Origin: Burhinus oedicnemus | Lineage: Eukaryota; Chordata; Aves; Charadriiformes; Burhinidae | Direction: 5' to 3' | DNA: 64,000 bases | Assembly: GCA_008921705.1 (NCBI GenBank) | Contig: VFFE01007657.1 | Span: 1,234,709 to 1,298,708 of the forward strand | Part shown: positions 14,616 to 28,500 of the stretch, piece after piece | How positions within the stretch are numbered: position 1 is the stretch's first letter | How the letters are laid out: each line of letters opens with the position of its first letter | Notes under the pieces: model-generated | Databases searched by the model: none | What the model saw: only the letters and a program-made list of their open reading frames with translations | What the model was told of the DNA's origin: nothing | Position numbers and translations under genes: made by a program

Positions 14616-16024
14616 CCCTTCCCTGTCCCGCCGGAGGGCTGAGCCCCGCCGCAGGTGAGACGATGGGCTGATAACATTCAGGGACTATCTCCCAGCCCTG
14701 CCCAGGGCTCTCCCAGTGCTCTCCCACCGCCCCCCCCCGGGGCCATTCCTGCCCCCCACCAGCAAGGGAGGACCTCCAGCCTGTCTCTGGGGACCAGGGC
14801 ACCTCGTGGTGGCCCCCAGCTCCCACGGGGGTGGCTGCCTGCGGGACCCTGGGGAGCGGCAGGGAGGGCGCAGGGCAAAGTGCTGTTTTTGCAGACAAGC
14901 TGAGCTGGGCTGGGCTGGATTGGCCTTGTTTCCCCTGAGGCAAACCTGAGGAGGGGGACACCGGGCTGAGGGGTAGGGGGAAGACATCTTGCCTCTGGTG
15001 TCAGTGTCCTCAGGCCTCCTCTCCCAGGGGACACGGTCACACGCTGCCTGTCAGCACACCCACACAGCCAGGTACCTGCTGCGGGCAGGGAACAGCCCCA
15101 CGTCACCAGCACCTGGCGAGGAGCAGGAGACCCAGGGAGGAACAGGCTGCTCCCACCCTCTCCCAAGTCCAAAGGTGATGTCCACGCGTGGTTGCACCCA
15201 GCCATCTGGAAGGACGCTGCCAACAGCGCAGCCCCTGGGGATCGCAGGTGACCCTGATGGCTTTCATGGCTCGCCAGCTCCCAGGGAGCGTATTGTACCC
15301 AGCCCTGACCCATTCCAGGGTCCGATCCCCCATCCTGCGCCGGGCAGCCCAGGTCTGGCCAGCTCTTGGCTCCTGCAGAGGGCAGATGTGTCCATGCCAG
15401 GGCCACATCTGTCACCACTGATGAGGCAGAGTGGAGCAGGGCCCACTCCCTGGCTGGCACGATGGATTCACTCCTTGCCAGACGTCAATCCCTCCACCAG
15501 CCACCACTCATGGCTGCCCGTCCCTGCAGGGGTGATGAAGTGGAGGCTGCTGGAGCAGCCCGTGCCCCCAGAGACATCCTGCATGGTACAGGTGGGTGAC
15601 ATGGGGACGGGGAGCAGGCAGAGGTGCCTGGAGACCACAGAGGGGCTGGTCAGTCTGTGAGGGGCTGGACACTCTTGAGAGGCAGGGAGAAGCAAGGACA
15701 TGCTGCAGGGTCCCTGCGTGGGGTGAGGCTGGAGGCCAGAGTGTGAAGGTGGAGCAGCACCCAGTGACTCCCGGTGAAGGCTCAGACTGAGGGATTAGCT
15801 GCTGGAGTGGTAGACGGGAGAACACATCTACCCGCTTCCCCACGCCCTCCGGCCAAGCACATCCTGGGACTGGGAGAGGCAGTGAGGCCGCTTGGATTTC
15901 ACAATGTCCGGGAAGCAGCAGGCAGGGGAAGGCACTGGGCTGCCCAGGAGATGAGTTATTGCTAGGATTCCCAGCTGGGGGAATGCAGAGGAGACAAAAT
16001 AAAACCTGCGCAAGCCCCCCATGG
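14616..16024. other. Intergenic region between ALP copy 2 and the DIS3L2 3' end
   Basis: GC-rich, about 1.4 kb, with C- and G-runs at about 14727-14745 and short CTGGG tracts at about 14900-14925. No exon, RNA gene or recognisable repeat found. A plus-strand AATAAA at 15998-16003 has no gene to serve. Confidence 0.65.
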
Positions 16025-16040
16025 AGCTGCTGACCCAGCT

Positions 16041-16046
16041 TTTATT
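16041..16046 (-). terminator. DIS3L2: DIS3L2 poly(A) signal
   Basis: AATAAA on the minus strand about 430 bp after the DIS3L2 stop. The implied 3' UTR is about 16474-16025 and includes an A-rich stretch (plus strand) at 16226-16244. Confidence 0.8.
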
Positions 16047-16474
16047 ACATGACACACAACCCTGCAAGAAACCCTCCTGCATGGCCCCATGGCTGCATCC
16101 CACTGCATCCCACCACATCCCACCTGGGACAGTGGAGCCAGCCCCTCTCCACTCCTGGGGACACGCGTCCCCACTCGGCCCTCACCACAGGCACCCGAGG
16201 TGGCTGGGGACAGATACCGCTGCCTTAAAAAAAAGAAAAAAAAGCATCAGGCTAAAAATATCTGAAAGTAGAAATGCTCTGCCTGGGGCAGGCTCAAGCC
16301 CTGAGCCCCGCTCCCAGCCGGAGTTAAAAACCAAATCAGAAACAAAATGGCATCACTTTTAAAACTCAAAACCCCAAACTCCTCGTGGGTCCCCTCCGTC
16401 CCTGGCGGGTGCTGGTGCGGGGCCTGGGAGGTGCGCAAGTATCGGCAGCAGGGAGCACGCACAGCCCAGGGTGC

Positions 16475-16573
16475 TCAGTTCTCCGAGCTCGGTCTCTTGA
16501 GCAGGGCGCTGTACTTCAGCGGGACACCGTCCGATGTCAGCACAACCTCCACCAGCGTGAAAATGGTGATCAC
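16475..16573 (-). CDS. DIS3L2: DIS3L2 terminal coding exon
   Basis: Phase-0 exon of 32 codons plus stop, starting [16 protein letters not shown] and ending [13 protein letters not shown]. It forms the last strands of the S1 domain. Its acceptor is GCTGAAG, preceded by CTCTCCCTC. Confidence 0.95.
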   Translation of the reverse strand: MITIFTLVEVVLTSDGVPLKYSALLKRPSSEN

Positions 16574-19500
16574 CTTCAGCGAGGGAGAGAAAAGACAGAG
16601 AGAAGACGGGTTTTCAGGTGGCTTGGCATCACATCAGCATTTGCTTCGAGCCGTGCTGGCTTTTGCTGCCCCTGCTGCAGCGCCCATCGGGAGCCAGGGA
16701 ATGGGGCAGGATGACTTCAGATAGCTCTGCTGGGGCCCAGGGTGCTCCTGGAGCTGGGGCTGGGTGCAGCATCTTCCAAGGGCACCACCACTGGGCTGCA
16801 AAGCCATCCAGGGAACCCAAACCAACCTAAGTGAGCCTCCCGAAACATCCTCGCTTATTCCAGCCTGATCAGGCCCCAGTCTTGTTCTCCACACAGTCCA
16901 GGAAGGCGCGTGGGTGATTGTGCCCTCGGCTTTGGGCCCCAGCCTCCCCTAAAGCCCGTCCGTGTCTCCCTTCTCCAGCCAGAGAACGCACATTATCCCT
17001 TAATGAAGCAACTTGGCCAAGCGCCAACAGTGAGCTGCAGCTAGAAGGGTTTTCCACATGACACTGAGCATTTTCTCAGCATCCTGCAAGGAGGGAATGA
17101 CCCCCCCCACCCCAGGCCCCTGCAGCAAGAGGAGACCCGGGAAGGGAGAATGATGGATGAAAGACACAAGGGAATAAAGACCCCAGAAAATCAATCCCTC
17201 CTGTTCAGGAACATGCTGCTGCCTGCTGCCACCTCCCCGGTCCTCTGACTCCATCTCTTCTTGCAATTGTATGGATTAGAAATGTAAAGCATCGATCAGG
17301 TCTATCCACACGGCACAGTTAATGGGCTGGCTGGGACAACGGGAAGGGGCTGCCTTGGGGCCATGGCCAGGCATTTGGGGACTTGGCTTGCCAGAGCCCG
17401 TCCCCAAGCCCTGCACTGTGGCAGGGCTCAATGGGGCCATCTGCTCGGGGCTGGCCCACAGGAGGAGTGGGCACAGAGCCACCAGCGTAACCTTGTCACA
17501 CCCTTCCCAGCTCATCCAGCGCCAGCCGCTCCAGATTAATCATTCAGAGCAGGAAAATCTCATTGAGATTTAAATGTATCAAAGTGGCCAGTGAGGAGCA
17601 ACCGCAGGGAAATCCTTTTGCAGACGGCTGCCCAGATAGCTGCTGGCTATTTAGCGCCAGCCCCCTGCCCACCCCAGCTGGCCATGGGGTAGCCCCCCAC
17701 ATCTGGGGGAGTCAAATGGGGATTATCAGGGCTCTCCCTTGCAATCCTGCCCCATCCCTTTGCTGAACCACTGGGGAACAGCACGATTTCACATCAAATC
17801 CCTCGAGTCTTAGATCCGCTTCATACTGAAACCCTGAGTAATGCCCATTGAGGTCCTGGCCATCTCCTGGAGCTCAGGGAGAGATGGGGGGCAACAATTC
17901 CCCTCTGTGGCAGGGCCAGCCAGCCCAGACTCCTGCACAGCTTCCTGCAAACAGCCTTCCCCGACGTTCCTGCTGCTTGGCCACGCTGAGTCAAACTGGG
18001 AAGCAGAGGCCAAGCGCCAGGGCCAGGCAGGCAGCTGGGGAGGCTCGGTGCCACCGGGTGTCTGGGTGACATCTCCCATGGTTCAGCATGGCTCCCAGGG
18101 ATCCAGCTCATGCCAGGGCTGGAGATTTATCAACTTGGGGATCCGTTTGCTGGGATGACAGCTCAGAGCCTGCTCCCAGGGGAGGTTTCCGGTGTTTTCT
18201 TAGGAGGTGTGGAGGGTTCATGGAGGAGTTTCCTCTACTAAGTGTTTGCTTAACCAAAATGGGCCCTGCTCATGCTGGGGCATCATTTTTCATGAGGGTC
18301 CCTGCTAGGGTGTAAGTGATACCCGCTCCTGTAGGAAAGGAGGAATTGAGGCCACTTCAGGCCGTGTCCAGGGGACTTCTCTGAGCCAAGCTAAGAAAGG
18401 AAAGCTCAGCTTCAAAGGGAGGGAGGCCTGCAGAAACACCTGCAGCAGCCGGGGAGCTCGGCCGGCTCTGACTGCAACGTTTCCCCTGGGAAGGAAAGGA
18501 CTCCCCAGGACATGCATGATACCAGCTGGGAGGGTCAGCCCGACCCTGTATCAGGAGTCCTTTTCATCCAGTCCCACGTGGACAAAGACGGGTTGTGCTG
18601 GACTTGGTTGGAAATCAGGTTCAAGCGCAGAGCCCCCGGAGCAGTGCAGGGAGAGGTTGGGATTCAGCCCTCTTGTCCCTGCCCAGGCAGCAGGCAGAGA
18701 TCACAGCAGTCAACACAGCTGTGATTTTATAGCAGCACCAGACAAAAGTTGGCAAAGAAGCACCACTTAATCAAGCCAGACAAATGCGATTGCTCCCTTT
18801 GATTGAGTTACCCAGTTAATAGATGACAGGGACACAAGAGAGTGATCTCTAGATGCTGTTAAACCATTTGACACTGCATCTCAGGAAGTCTGACTTAAAA
18901 AATTCCTCCTAATTGGGTCTCAACTCTGTCACAGGGATGGAAACTCGAAGGAAGGGCCTTGCCTGTGAGGGAGCAAGGAATGCCAGGATGGGGGAAGGGT
19001 CTAGACAGGCACTGCCTTAGGCCTGATCTTACTTAACATCTTAATTGATGATCTGGAAGAAGGAAGTAAACAGCATGTTAATTCAATTCCTGGAGGAAAC
19101 TGAATTGGAAGGCAGGGCACGCAGCAGGCAGGGCAGAGTCTGAAGGCTGTGGAGGGGTCAGATGTGGGGGCAGCAATGGGATGGAGAGGAGCTAGATGGC
19201 AGAGGAGGTTGCAGCTGAGGTCAGGCTTGCTGAAGAGGGGACACAGAGGGAAAGCAGGCCCTGACAGCCTGTGAAGCAGTCCTACCTCCCGGACCTGTCC
19301 CTGTGGAGACCACAGGACCCATCTGCTGCACACAGCCTCCATGCCAGCCCCATGGTGTTGTGAGCCTGTCCCACGCTAGGGAGTCTTACCTGGGGCACAG
19401 ATTCCTGCTCCGGCTTCTCTGGCTCCCACATGAGGGTCAGCTCTGGCTTCCTCCCTATCTTCTGGAAGTGGAAGCCCAGCAAGGGCAGCGCCTGCAGTGA

Positions 19501-22500
19501 GACAGAGAGTTGGGAACGGCCTGTTCTCAACAGGCCCTGACAACATCCCTCCACTCAACTCTCTCCCTCCACTTTGCCTGCGGATGGGGACAATGCTGCT
19601 TTTGCCCAGCACGCTGCCTCTGCAGCTCTTTAACAACTGGGATGCAGCAGCCTGTGAGCCTGAGCCTAGGATGTAAATCAGGGGCTTCTGTGATACACAA
19701 ATAGCCCATATATCATGCTATATGTCCTGTTTAAAGATGTCATTGCCAGCCATAAAACCAGGTTATTAAGAGAAGATGCTGTCACTAACTGCAGGTGCTG
19801 GCCTACAGTGGTGCTGTCACAGCCCCAGATACACCGTCTGATTAAATGAAATGAAAACCATCCTCTCTCCCTTTCCTCTCTTCAGCCCCGTGTTGATCTC
19901 TGTCCCCCCGAATCTGCCTTTATTCCCTTTTAACTAGACTAGATCACGCTCAGCATGTAGCTGGTCCTTGGAGTCTGGGCTGCTCCAGACCACTCCAGCC
20001 CCTTGTGCCTGCCCGGGGCTGGCGGATGGAGGGGAAACCCCAGGAAGGCTTCCTCCCCTCCAGCCAGCCGGCTCGGGTGCAGCTCTGCCAGCTGCAGGGC
20101 TGGCACAGAAGGGGACCGGGACAGCCACTGCCTCCAGTGATGCCAGGTTTCTGCAGCCCTCTCTGGTGAGGCAGCGTTGGCACTATCTCACACTGGTGAG
20201 GTACTTACATTGCAGTAGATGCGCTTCTGGACTCCAAACTTCAGCACCAGGACATCAAAGGCCTCGTTCAGGACACCCATCACCATGGCCTCCGACTCCA
20301 GAGGACCACACTCCTGCCAAGAGACAGGGCTGTCACTACACCATCCCCCATCCAGCCGTCCCCAAGGGGGGCCACTGTCTCCAGGTCCTGGAGCTCTGTT
20401 GGTGGTGGTTGCTCAGTGCGTCCCCTCACTGTTTGCCTTCCCCAAGGCCAGCTGGGTGGCCACGCAGCCCTCTGCCTGGTGGCATTGAGGCTGAGCCTTC
20501 ATGGGGAAATCCAGAGATGCCTGGGGGGAAGATAGTCTTGGCTCTTACCCTAACGAAGATGGCGAAGAAGAGGTCAGCGCTGAGCTCCTGCACCCTCTTG
20601 GAAGCCATCTTCCGGTCGTTGCAGTGATCTGCCTGTCTCTGGATGGCCTCCTTCTCCATCTTGATCGGGGAGCTAGCACCTGGGAAGGGGACAAGTGACA
20701 ATGACATGCCCATGCTCCCTCCTGCTCCAGAGCCATGCCATAGCACCCTGGACCCAGATCCCCAGCTCACCTCCATGTCCCTGTTATTTGAGGGCACCCA
20801 CATGCCAGGGAGCTACCCCGTGGGACGCAGACTCCAAGCACCCAGCACCCGTGGCAGGCAAGGCAGGAACCTGGGAGTCCTGCCTGTGCCAGACACAGCC
20901 ACACCCTCCCCTCCCAGCACCCAGAGCTGCTCCGTAAGCGGCCGGGCGGCACCCACCGAGTGAGGCGGAGAGGAGACGGTGCACGATGACATCTGCATAG
21001 CGGCGGATGGGCGAGGTGAAGTGTGTGTAGAAGGGCACGTTCAGGGCATAGTGGCGAAAGAGGGTCTCATCCTCCAGGACACCAGTGCAGAAGTAGAGCG
21101 CCATCTGAAAGGGGTGAGAAGCAAGGGAAGGGGTGAGCAAGGATGGTGGCAGGACCCTGCATAAGGCTGGAGGGGTCTGCGTCTGCAAGACAGAGCTCCA
21201 GCAGCCGAAGGTCCTTCACCTGCTGCTCAGTTCAGGCTGCTCAGGGACAAGGTGGGTGCTGCAGGAACCGAGCACAGAGCAAAGGGGGCAGAGCCACTGC
21301 AGGGAGCTGCTGGCTGCCAGCTGTCCCTGCCTGGCCCCAAGGATTGCATCAACTTTCACATCACACATGGGTTTAAGCAGTCTCCTGCTTCTGCTCAGGC
21401 CCTGGGGCTCATTCACCATCCCCTTGTATTCCAGGGGAGAGCCCAGCCTGTCCCGTCCCCACTGTGGATATTCTCCCAACAAGGGGTCTCAGAGAGCGGC
21501 TCCTGTGCCAGACTCTTGTTCTGGGTCCGGCTGCAGGCTCCACACACCCATTGTGCCTGCTTGGAGAGCACGGGGGCTGGGATGAGTGGCTCCTCCATTC
21601 ACTGTGATCCCTGCTGCTCCATCCCACCATGACAGCTGGGAAGCTGCGTGGCTGGACTACCTGGCTAAACCAACACTGGGGCCACGGTGGCACCGTGCTG
21701 CCCAGCAGCCTCTTCAGTGGGAACCTCTTCTGGCTGCGCCGACCCTGTTACAGCTTTTATTTTTACATCTGTGAAACACCAGCCCTCAGAGCTGGGAAAA
21801 CAACCGAGCCGAGCCCAGGCGGGGAGGGGAGGCTGTGTGGGTCAGGGGGGTTGCGGCAGGGTCATGGCACAGTGGCGATTGAATGAACCCGTTTAAAAAT
21901 AAGAGCAAGTGATTTAAAAAAAACAGGAGTAGCCAGCTCTGATTACAGAGCCGTCCTGAGATCCATGGTTTGGGCAGCTGTATCCTCTGCTCTCCAGCCC
22001 AGCGGCACAGCCAGCTCCTGCTGAGCAGCAATGCACTGATCCGGGCAAGTAAATAGAGCAGGTTAAAAAAAGCAGCATCGGTCTCGGCCTTATTATGAGA
22101 CCTAAGAGCTGGGATAGGAGCTGTGGCGGCTGCCAATTTCCACAACCCAGAATTAAATTGTTTCTGATGGACTCCATGAAGTACGGTCTACACTCAATTA
22201 GCTCGGCTCCCACCGAACAAGGCTCTGCGTGGTCGGGCAGGGAGACACGCTGAGCGCTGGAGGCTGCTGTGGGAGATAAGTGCCCTTGTGCAGACAGACA
22301 GCATGAAATTACAGGGGGCTTACAGCACCTATGCCAGGCTCTCAGGCAGAAGGGAGGAAGGTCCCTGTAATGCCAGGTAGGTAAAGAGCAGAGCATACCC
22401 TTTTGATGGCACAGGTCAAAATCCCTGCTATGAGAAAGCCACTGGGAAGGGCTCATTCCTTCCCTACACTCAGCAGTGCAGGGCAACCCCTGCCTTGCTT

Positions 22501-25500
22501 TAAGTTAGAAAAGATGCTGAAGGTCCTGCGCTGCTTGCTGTTGCCTGGGGCAGTTCTTCCTGATGGATGTGCTGGTCAAACCCAGCTGCTGCTGGGTTCA
22601 GCACCATTTCTGACACCCTGTTGGCAGCTCATGACCCTCATGAGGGGTCAGCATCAGCTTGGGTATCATAGCAAAAATACTCCTCTGGGCTGCGGTAAAG
22701 TTACATGCTGCAGGGAGCCCAGTCCGACAAGTATCTGGCACCTGTCCTCGCTACTGTGACAGCGTTACCCAGTGACATCAGCCTGACATAAAGCAGATGT
22801 TTTCTCATTAACAGATCTGACTCACAAGTGGTCTCAAATCCCCAGGGTTTGCTGCAATCCCTGGAGAACCGTAAGGAGCTTGGAAATAAATCAGCCCCAG
22901 CCAACCAAGGGCGGCTTTTGCTCTCACGGACAGATTGAATCCCCGAGTGACTGAGCCCCTGAAAAATGGTATGTCGCTGCTCTTTCATCTGTTACAAGGC
23001 TCCTGGCATGGCAATCCAGGCGTTCCCCCAGACACATGCATTACCAGTTGCTTCCCATCTCCCTCCTCCTCCAAGAGGCTGATGTCTTGACCACCAGCAT
23101 GCAGCAAAGATGGAAGATGCAGGCTTGGCACGACCATAGGTTAAACCTGTGCGCAGCTCGTTTTGGCTGATTTAACTGCAGCCTTGTCCCTGAAACACCA
23201 GCTTTATCACTGGGAGCTGCGATGCATGCAGGAATATGTGTGACTCCTCCGTGCCCTGGGCCCAGACGGTCTCGCCATACCATCTGTCAGAGCGATGGCC
23301 CAGTCCTTGACACGGGCACGGGCCCCTGTGTGGCTGTGCTCTGCAGCTGCCAATGCTCAGATGTGTCCCCTCCCCAGTGAGGGACTGTAGTGTCCAGGGA
23401 CATGGGCAGAATGGGGCCAATTCTCCCATCTGCTCTAATACTGGTGGCAGACAGCAAAAAAATCCTCCTCCCAGGGAAAGCTCCTTCCACGTAGTAGCTG
23501 TCTGCCCTTTCCGAGGGGCACTGACACAGCTTTAAACTATCCATCCTCTGCATTCAGCAGTAGAACAATGGTGGGAATCTGAACTGTTCAGGATTTTGGG
23601 GAGCTGTGAGTCTACCCCTCAGTGAGTGTGGTCAGGGACCAGAAACCACAGAGAGCAACACTGATGTCTCTCGCCCCTGCAGTGCTATGGTCCTTCCTTA
23701 TGGACTAGAGGTCATATGGATCCACTGCCATGAGCACATCCTGGGTCAAACTGGAAAGTGGCCCTAAAGACAGGAGGGGAGCATCTGCTTACCTGGTCAA
23801 TGGCTTTGGGCAAGTCTGAAAATCCCTTTCTAAGCTAAACAATAGTTCAGCAAATGGTCAACTGCAGAAGCTCACCCCAGGATCAAGACAGATTTCTGCT
23901 TCTTCTCACTTATGCACTACTTCCAATAAGGAGAGCACACTATCACGTGCAGCAATACCATCCTGCCGGGGAACGCTGGCAGATGGGAATGCCAGCAGAT
24001 GGGAACGCTGCTCACCACCCAGACACAGGCTGCCCTGCAGGGCTGACGGGCTCAGCTGTAAATCGGGTTTTGCCTATTATGGCAATGCGTCAGACAGCAG
24101 TTTTGCCAGGCGTGAGTGGACTGCACAGCACACCTGAACACATGGGTACCTTGGTCTTCTGATGATGAAATTAGTCTAGTTCCTTCCAAAATCATGTCTC
24201 ACAGAGTGTCGCCTTTAAAAATTCCTCTTTCTTCTTCCCCAAACTCTCTGTCTGGTATCTACTCTGCAGAAGACTTTATCCCCAAAACCTTGATACCTCT
24301 TTTGCATATGGATTTGACACTTATTCACAGGGCTAAATCTTAACAAGAGTCACTGGGAGGTATCTCAAAGTACACCCACCACTTCTCAGATCACAGACTC
24401 AGGAGACGGCAGAGGCAAAATTTCAGCAAGTCAGTGGGTCCCAAAAAGCTCAACTTTTCCTAGGTGCCAAGGCAGAACCAAGTTGCCTTCTCCTTGCTCA
24501 CCCGTCCTGGCCCACAGCCAGGCTTGCTCCAAGTGCTGCTGCTGGCAAAGCTCAGGCTTGCACCAGTCAGCAGGACCAGAGATGGACCCCAGGGAATGCA
24601 TGTCACCGATGTGTTCACCTGTTAGCACCTTCCACCAGAAAAGGAAGATGTGACAGAAGGGACCAGGACAAATCAAAGCAGAACATGGGATCTGGGACAA
24701 CACAGCCAGCTCCAGAGGACACTCCCTGCACTTTACAGCAGCACTCCTGAGCTGGACACGTACATGAGAGGGGGATTTACTGAACGGCTTCAGTCCCCAA
24801 TCCCACTTGCAAGCAAGCATTAAGTCACTAAAGTACAACAGGATTTCAGGCAACTGCTAATGAGTAAATGGAGCAAATAAGCTAATTAGAAGAGTGACAG
24901 TCAAATAAGTGATGTTGGGAATATGATTCATTCCTGTGGCGATAAGCAGGCCACAACAGAGAGACCATTTCAGGAACATGCCCCTTCTCCCTGTGGGGTA
25001 GTACTACCGTCAGAAGAGGCTGTGCTATGCCCAGCTGCAAACGTAGAAAGGCAGATGCTTCACAAAAACTTCTTTTGATGGTGATAAGCACCCAAGTAAG
25101 TGTCCTGATCTGCAGACGCACCAAACATGACAATCAGCGTGAGCAGCACAAGCCTCCATTGCAGAGACCTTCACAGAAGGTCGCTTGGTCTGGAGGGAGA
25201 TCAAACGGTTTCCAGAGCTCCTCTGCTTCTAAGAGCATGTGTCCAGAGACCTTATTGTGCTTTAAGGCCTGTTCCACAACACTACATCATCCTCACTCTT
25301 GATTCTTTGTTTGGACCAGTTGGGATACCGTGATGTGAAGAAATGGCACAAACATGAGCCATGGAGCCTGCCACCAGCTCTTCATAGAGCAGGCTGGGTC
25401 CTTGTGAGTCTGCTAACATCCCGCATGCAACTTCAAGGGTGAAACATCCCAATCAGTAATAACAGGGACACTATGGGGGGCAAGGAAAGACTCAGCCTGA

Positions 25501-28500
25501 CCCTACCATCCAGTGAAGCTCTGTTGCCCACGGGATACCCCCACTGCCAGCTGCAGGGGGCTGGTGGCACTGGGGGAAGCTGGCAGCCCTGCAGCATCAT
25601 GTTCAGTGTCCATTCACTCTCCCTCTACGTACCAACCAGCTACGGTAACTCAGAAGGGGCGAAGGTTGAAGATGGAGCCACAGCAGACAGCTGCAGCCAG
25701 ACATGTCTGACAGCACAGGGCTTATCTCACCTGCATGGGCCTGGAGAACATGTTGGTCAGCACTTCTTTCCTGGCTTCAGAGTATTTGTCAGCACCAAAT
25801 GTTTCATTTAAGCTTTTCTGGAGGAGAAAAGAGACAGAGCATTCAGTGTTGGCAAGCTATGGTGGTAGGGCGATCCAGGCAGACCTTACTGGGGCAAACA
25901 GCAGCTTGTCAGAGCCAAATTCCTCCTTTCCCCGCAAATCGCCTTGTAAACCAAAAAGTGTGCATGAAATTGGGTTTTGCTCTGGGCCCACCAGCCCCAA
26001 CAGGACTGCATACACAGTCCTGAGTGTTGACCCACCTCCCAGGGTCAACAGCAGGGAGCACCTGGGGCAAGAGGACTGCTGTCTTCGTCCCCAGACATGC
26101 AGCGTGCGAGAGCACCCGTAGCCCCCTTCCTGACCTGTGCCTGGCTCCCGTCCAGCTACTGAGAGCTTCAGCGCACAGACTAATGGGACTCTGGGGAGAC
26201 ACGGGTAGGGGAGGTCACTGCCTGGGGCTAGTGGCGAGGAAGGGCTGGAGGGTTCAGAGTGCAGGAGAAGAGCTAAATGCACAACCCCACGTCTGCTGAC
26301 ATAGCCTCAGCGCAGCCAGCAAGCGGGGAAAGCAGTCCCAGCCGATGGAGGGGTGTGCGGGAAGCCAGCAGGGATGGGATTAACAGAGGATTATCCACAG
26401 TCCAGTTGCGGTGAGTAAAGAAAATCCTGGAACCTGCGCTGTGCTGTTCAGCTGGAGTTCAGCCTCAGGACACGCTCAGTGCAGGATCGGTCAGATACCT
26501 CCCATGCTGCCTGCGTCTGACCTTTCCCAGCACCGCTCTCCAGTCCTTCCCAGTCACCCTGCTCCCCACCCTGCCCTCCCCGAGACCTTCAGCAGCCCAG
26601 ACAGAAACAACCCCTTGCAGAGCTACTTTTCCTGCACTACAGAGCAAATGCTCTGCCCAGGACCTGCTGAGAAAAGGCAGAGAAAGGAAATGTGGGTGTC
26701 CCAGTGACTGCTCCCGCACTGAAACATCCTTCCGATTGCAGAGAGGGCAGCACTGGGGTCACTTGCAAGGTCCTCCTTGCTCTGCTCTAAGCTCTGTGCA
26801 CAACATGGCTGACCAGGACAGGCTGGGCCACCCTTGTCCTGTGCTGGTGGGGTCAAGAGCAAGTGAGGGTGGTGTTTTGTTTTGGCATGGGATAGTTGTC
26901 AGCTCTGCTTGGGCAGAGTGGGACAGGGAATAAACCACATGCTGCTGCAAACGTGCCATCACACAGCTGCCCACCCTTCACCCCCATGGCCCTGCTCCCC
27001 ACCAGGCTAGGGCACTCACATGCAGGGTCCCCGCGCTGCTGAAGTCAATGTCGAGGCCAACTTGGTTGCAAAACTCCATGAGATCTTTCAGCAGCTTGGT
27101 TTGGGGTGGGGGGTGGCGGCGAAGCAGGGCCTGCTCGGGGAAGGAGCGGTAGATCTGATGGGCCACGGCCATGTTCGCGAGCAGCATGAACTCTTCCACC
27201 AGCCTGCAGAGAAAAACAAACCCGGGCCCCAGTTAGAGAGAGGAGTCCCCTGGGAAGCCAAGCCACTCCATAGTGATGGGAACTAATACGACACGGGGGG
27301 ACGCGGGAGCAGCTTGTAGTTGCTGTTATAAGCAAAGATTAGATGTGAGACTGCAGCAAATTCCCCTCCAAATTCTCACTTTCTAGATGAGGTTTCCCCA
27401 AGGACTCAGAGCAAGCCGTCCTGCTGGCGCAGACAAGCAGAAGTCAGTGATAAATTGACAGCTTAAATTAGGATAAAATAATCTCCCTTTAGGTCATTTT
27501 ATCTCCCGAAGCGCTCGACAAGCAAAACAAACACTGTGTGAAAGATAGCACAGAAAACAAACACATATCGCTGTCTTCTCAGGCCAGAGAAAACAGTGTC
27601 TCGCTCGCCCCCCCATCCCAAGCTCGACATGTGTGGTCAAGCCCAGCCACCAAGCCCAGCCTTTGGGCTGGGCTTCCACCCAGAGCAAGATGCAGCATAG
27701 TCCCTGAGCGGTGCAAGCCACCAGCGGAGCTCGCCGCGGGGCTGCCTCCGGCATCCAGGCGATGCAAGGACTCTGGGGGCTCCTCCATGCAACCTGCAGA
27801 CTGCTGGGGGTACCCCAGGCTGGGGTGAGCACCCCTCTTCCTCCTCTGAATGTACAGGCATTGAATGGAAATCTCCGGGGCTACGCACTGCAAAGAAAAG
27901 CAACCCCAGCACTAGAGATCATCTTTGGAGCATTTAAGGGTTGTGCCACCAGCTGTAGGGCAGTGCCACAGGAGACTTGTTTAACTGGGCTCAGATAAGC
28001 AGAGAGATGTGCTTAACTGGGCTTCCTGCTATTTGCTGCATGTATTCCCAGGGCTTCTAACTGGTGCTAATTGCCAAAAAAAGATAATAGATTTACAGAA
28101 GTAACCTCATCCTCCGAGCAATGCCTGAGTGAGCTGTCACTGATTATGCCGGCTCAGCCCTGTCGCTCCTGCAGGCAAAGCAGTGATTTTGCAGGGCTGG
28201 CTGGGAGACCAGGGCTGGAGCTGGTGGTCCTGCAGCTCCCAGCCCAGGCCATCGCTGGGTGAGATATGCAGGCTGCTGTGCTCCTGGGGTACTTGCTACA
28301 GCAGCGATGCGTTCCCAGCCTGGGAGTACTTGCCAAGAACTCGAAAGAGAAAGGAAATAAAGACAAGCCCGGAGGAGGAATAAGCACCTGACAGTGATAA
28401 TCAGCGGTGGAAATGTTCATCTTTAATGGGAAGGAGCTCCCTTAATAAGAGCCTTGTGGCTTCTCCCAGAGTGTGTTGTGCCAGAGGCCAATACCTCAGA

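Noticed and set aside
15998..16003. Plus-strand AATAAA close to the DIS3L2 3' end
   Set aside because: No plus-strand transcript can be proposed upstream; A-rich context makes a chance hexamer likely.
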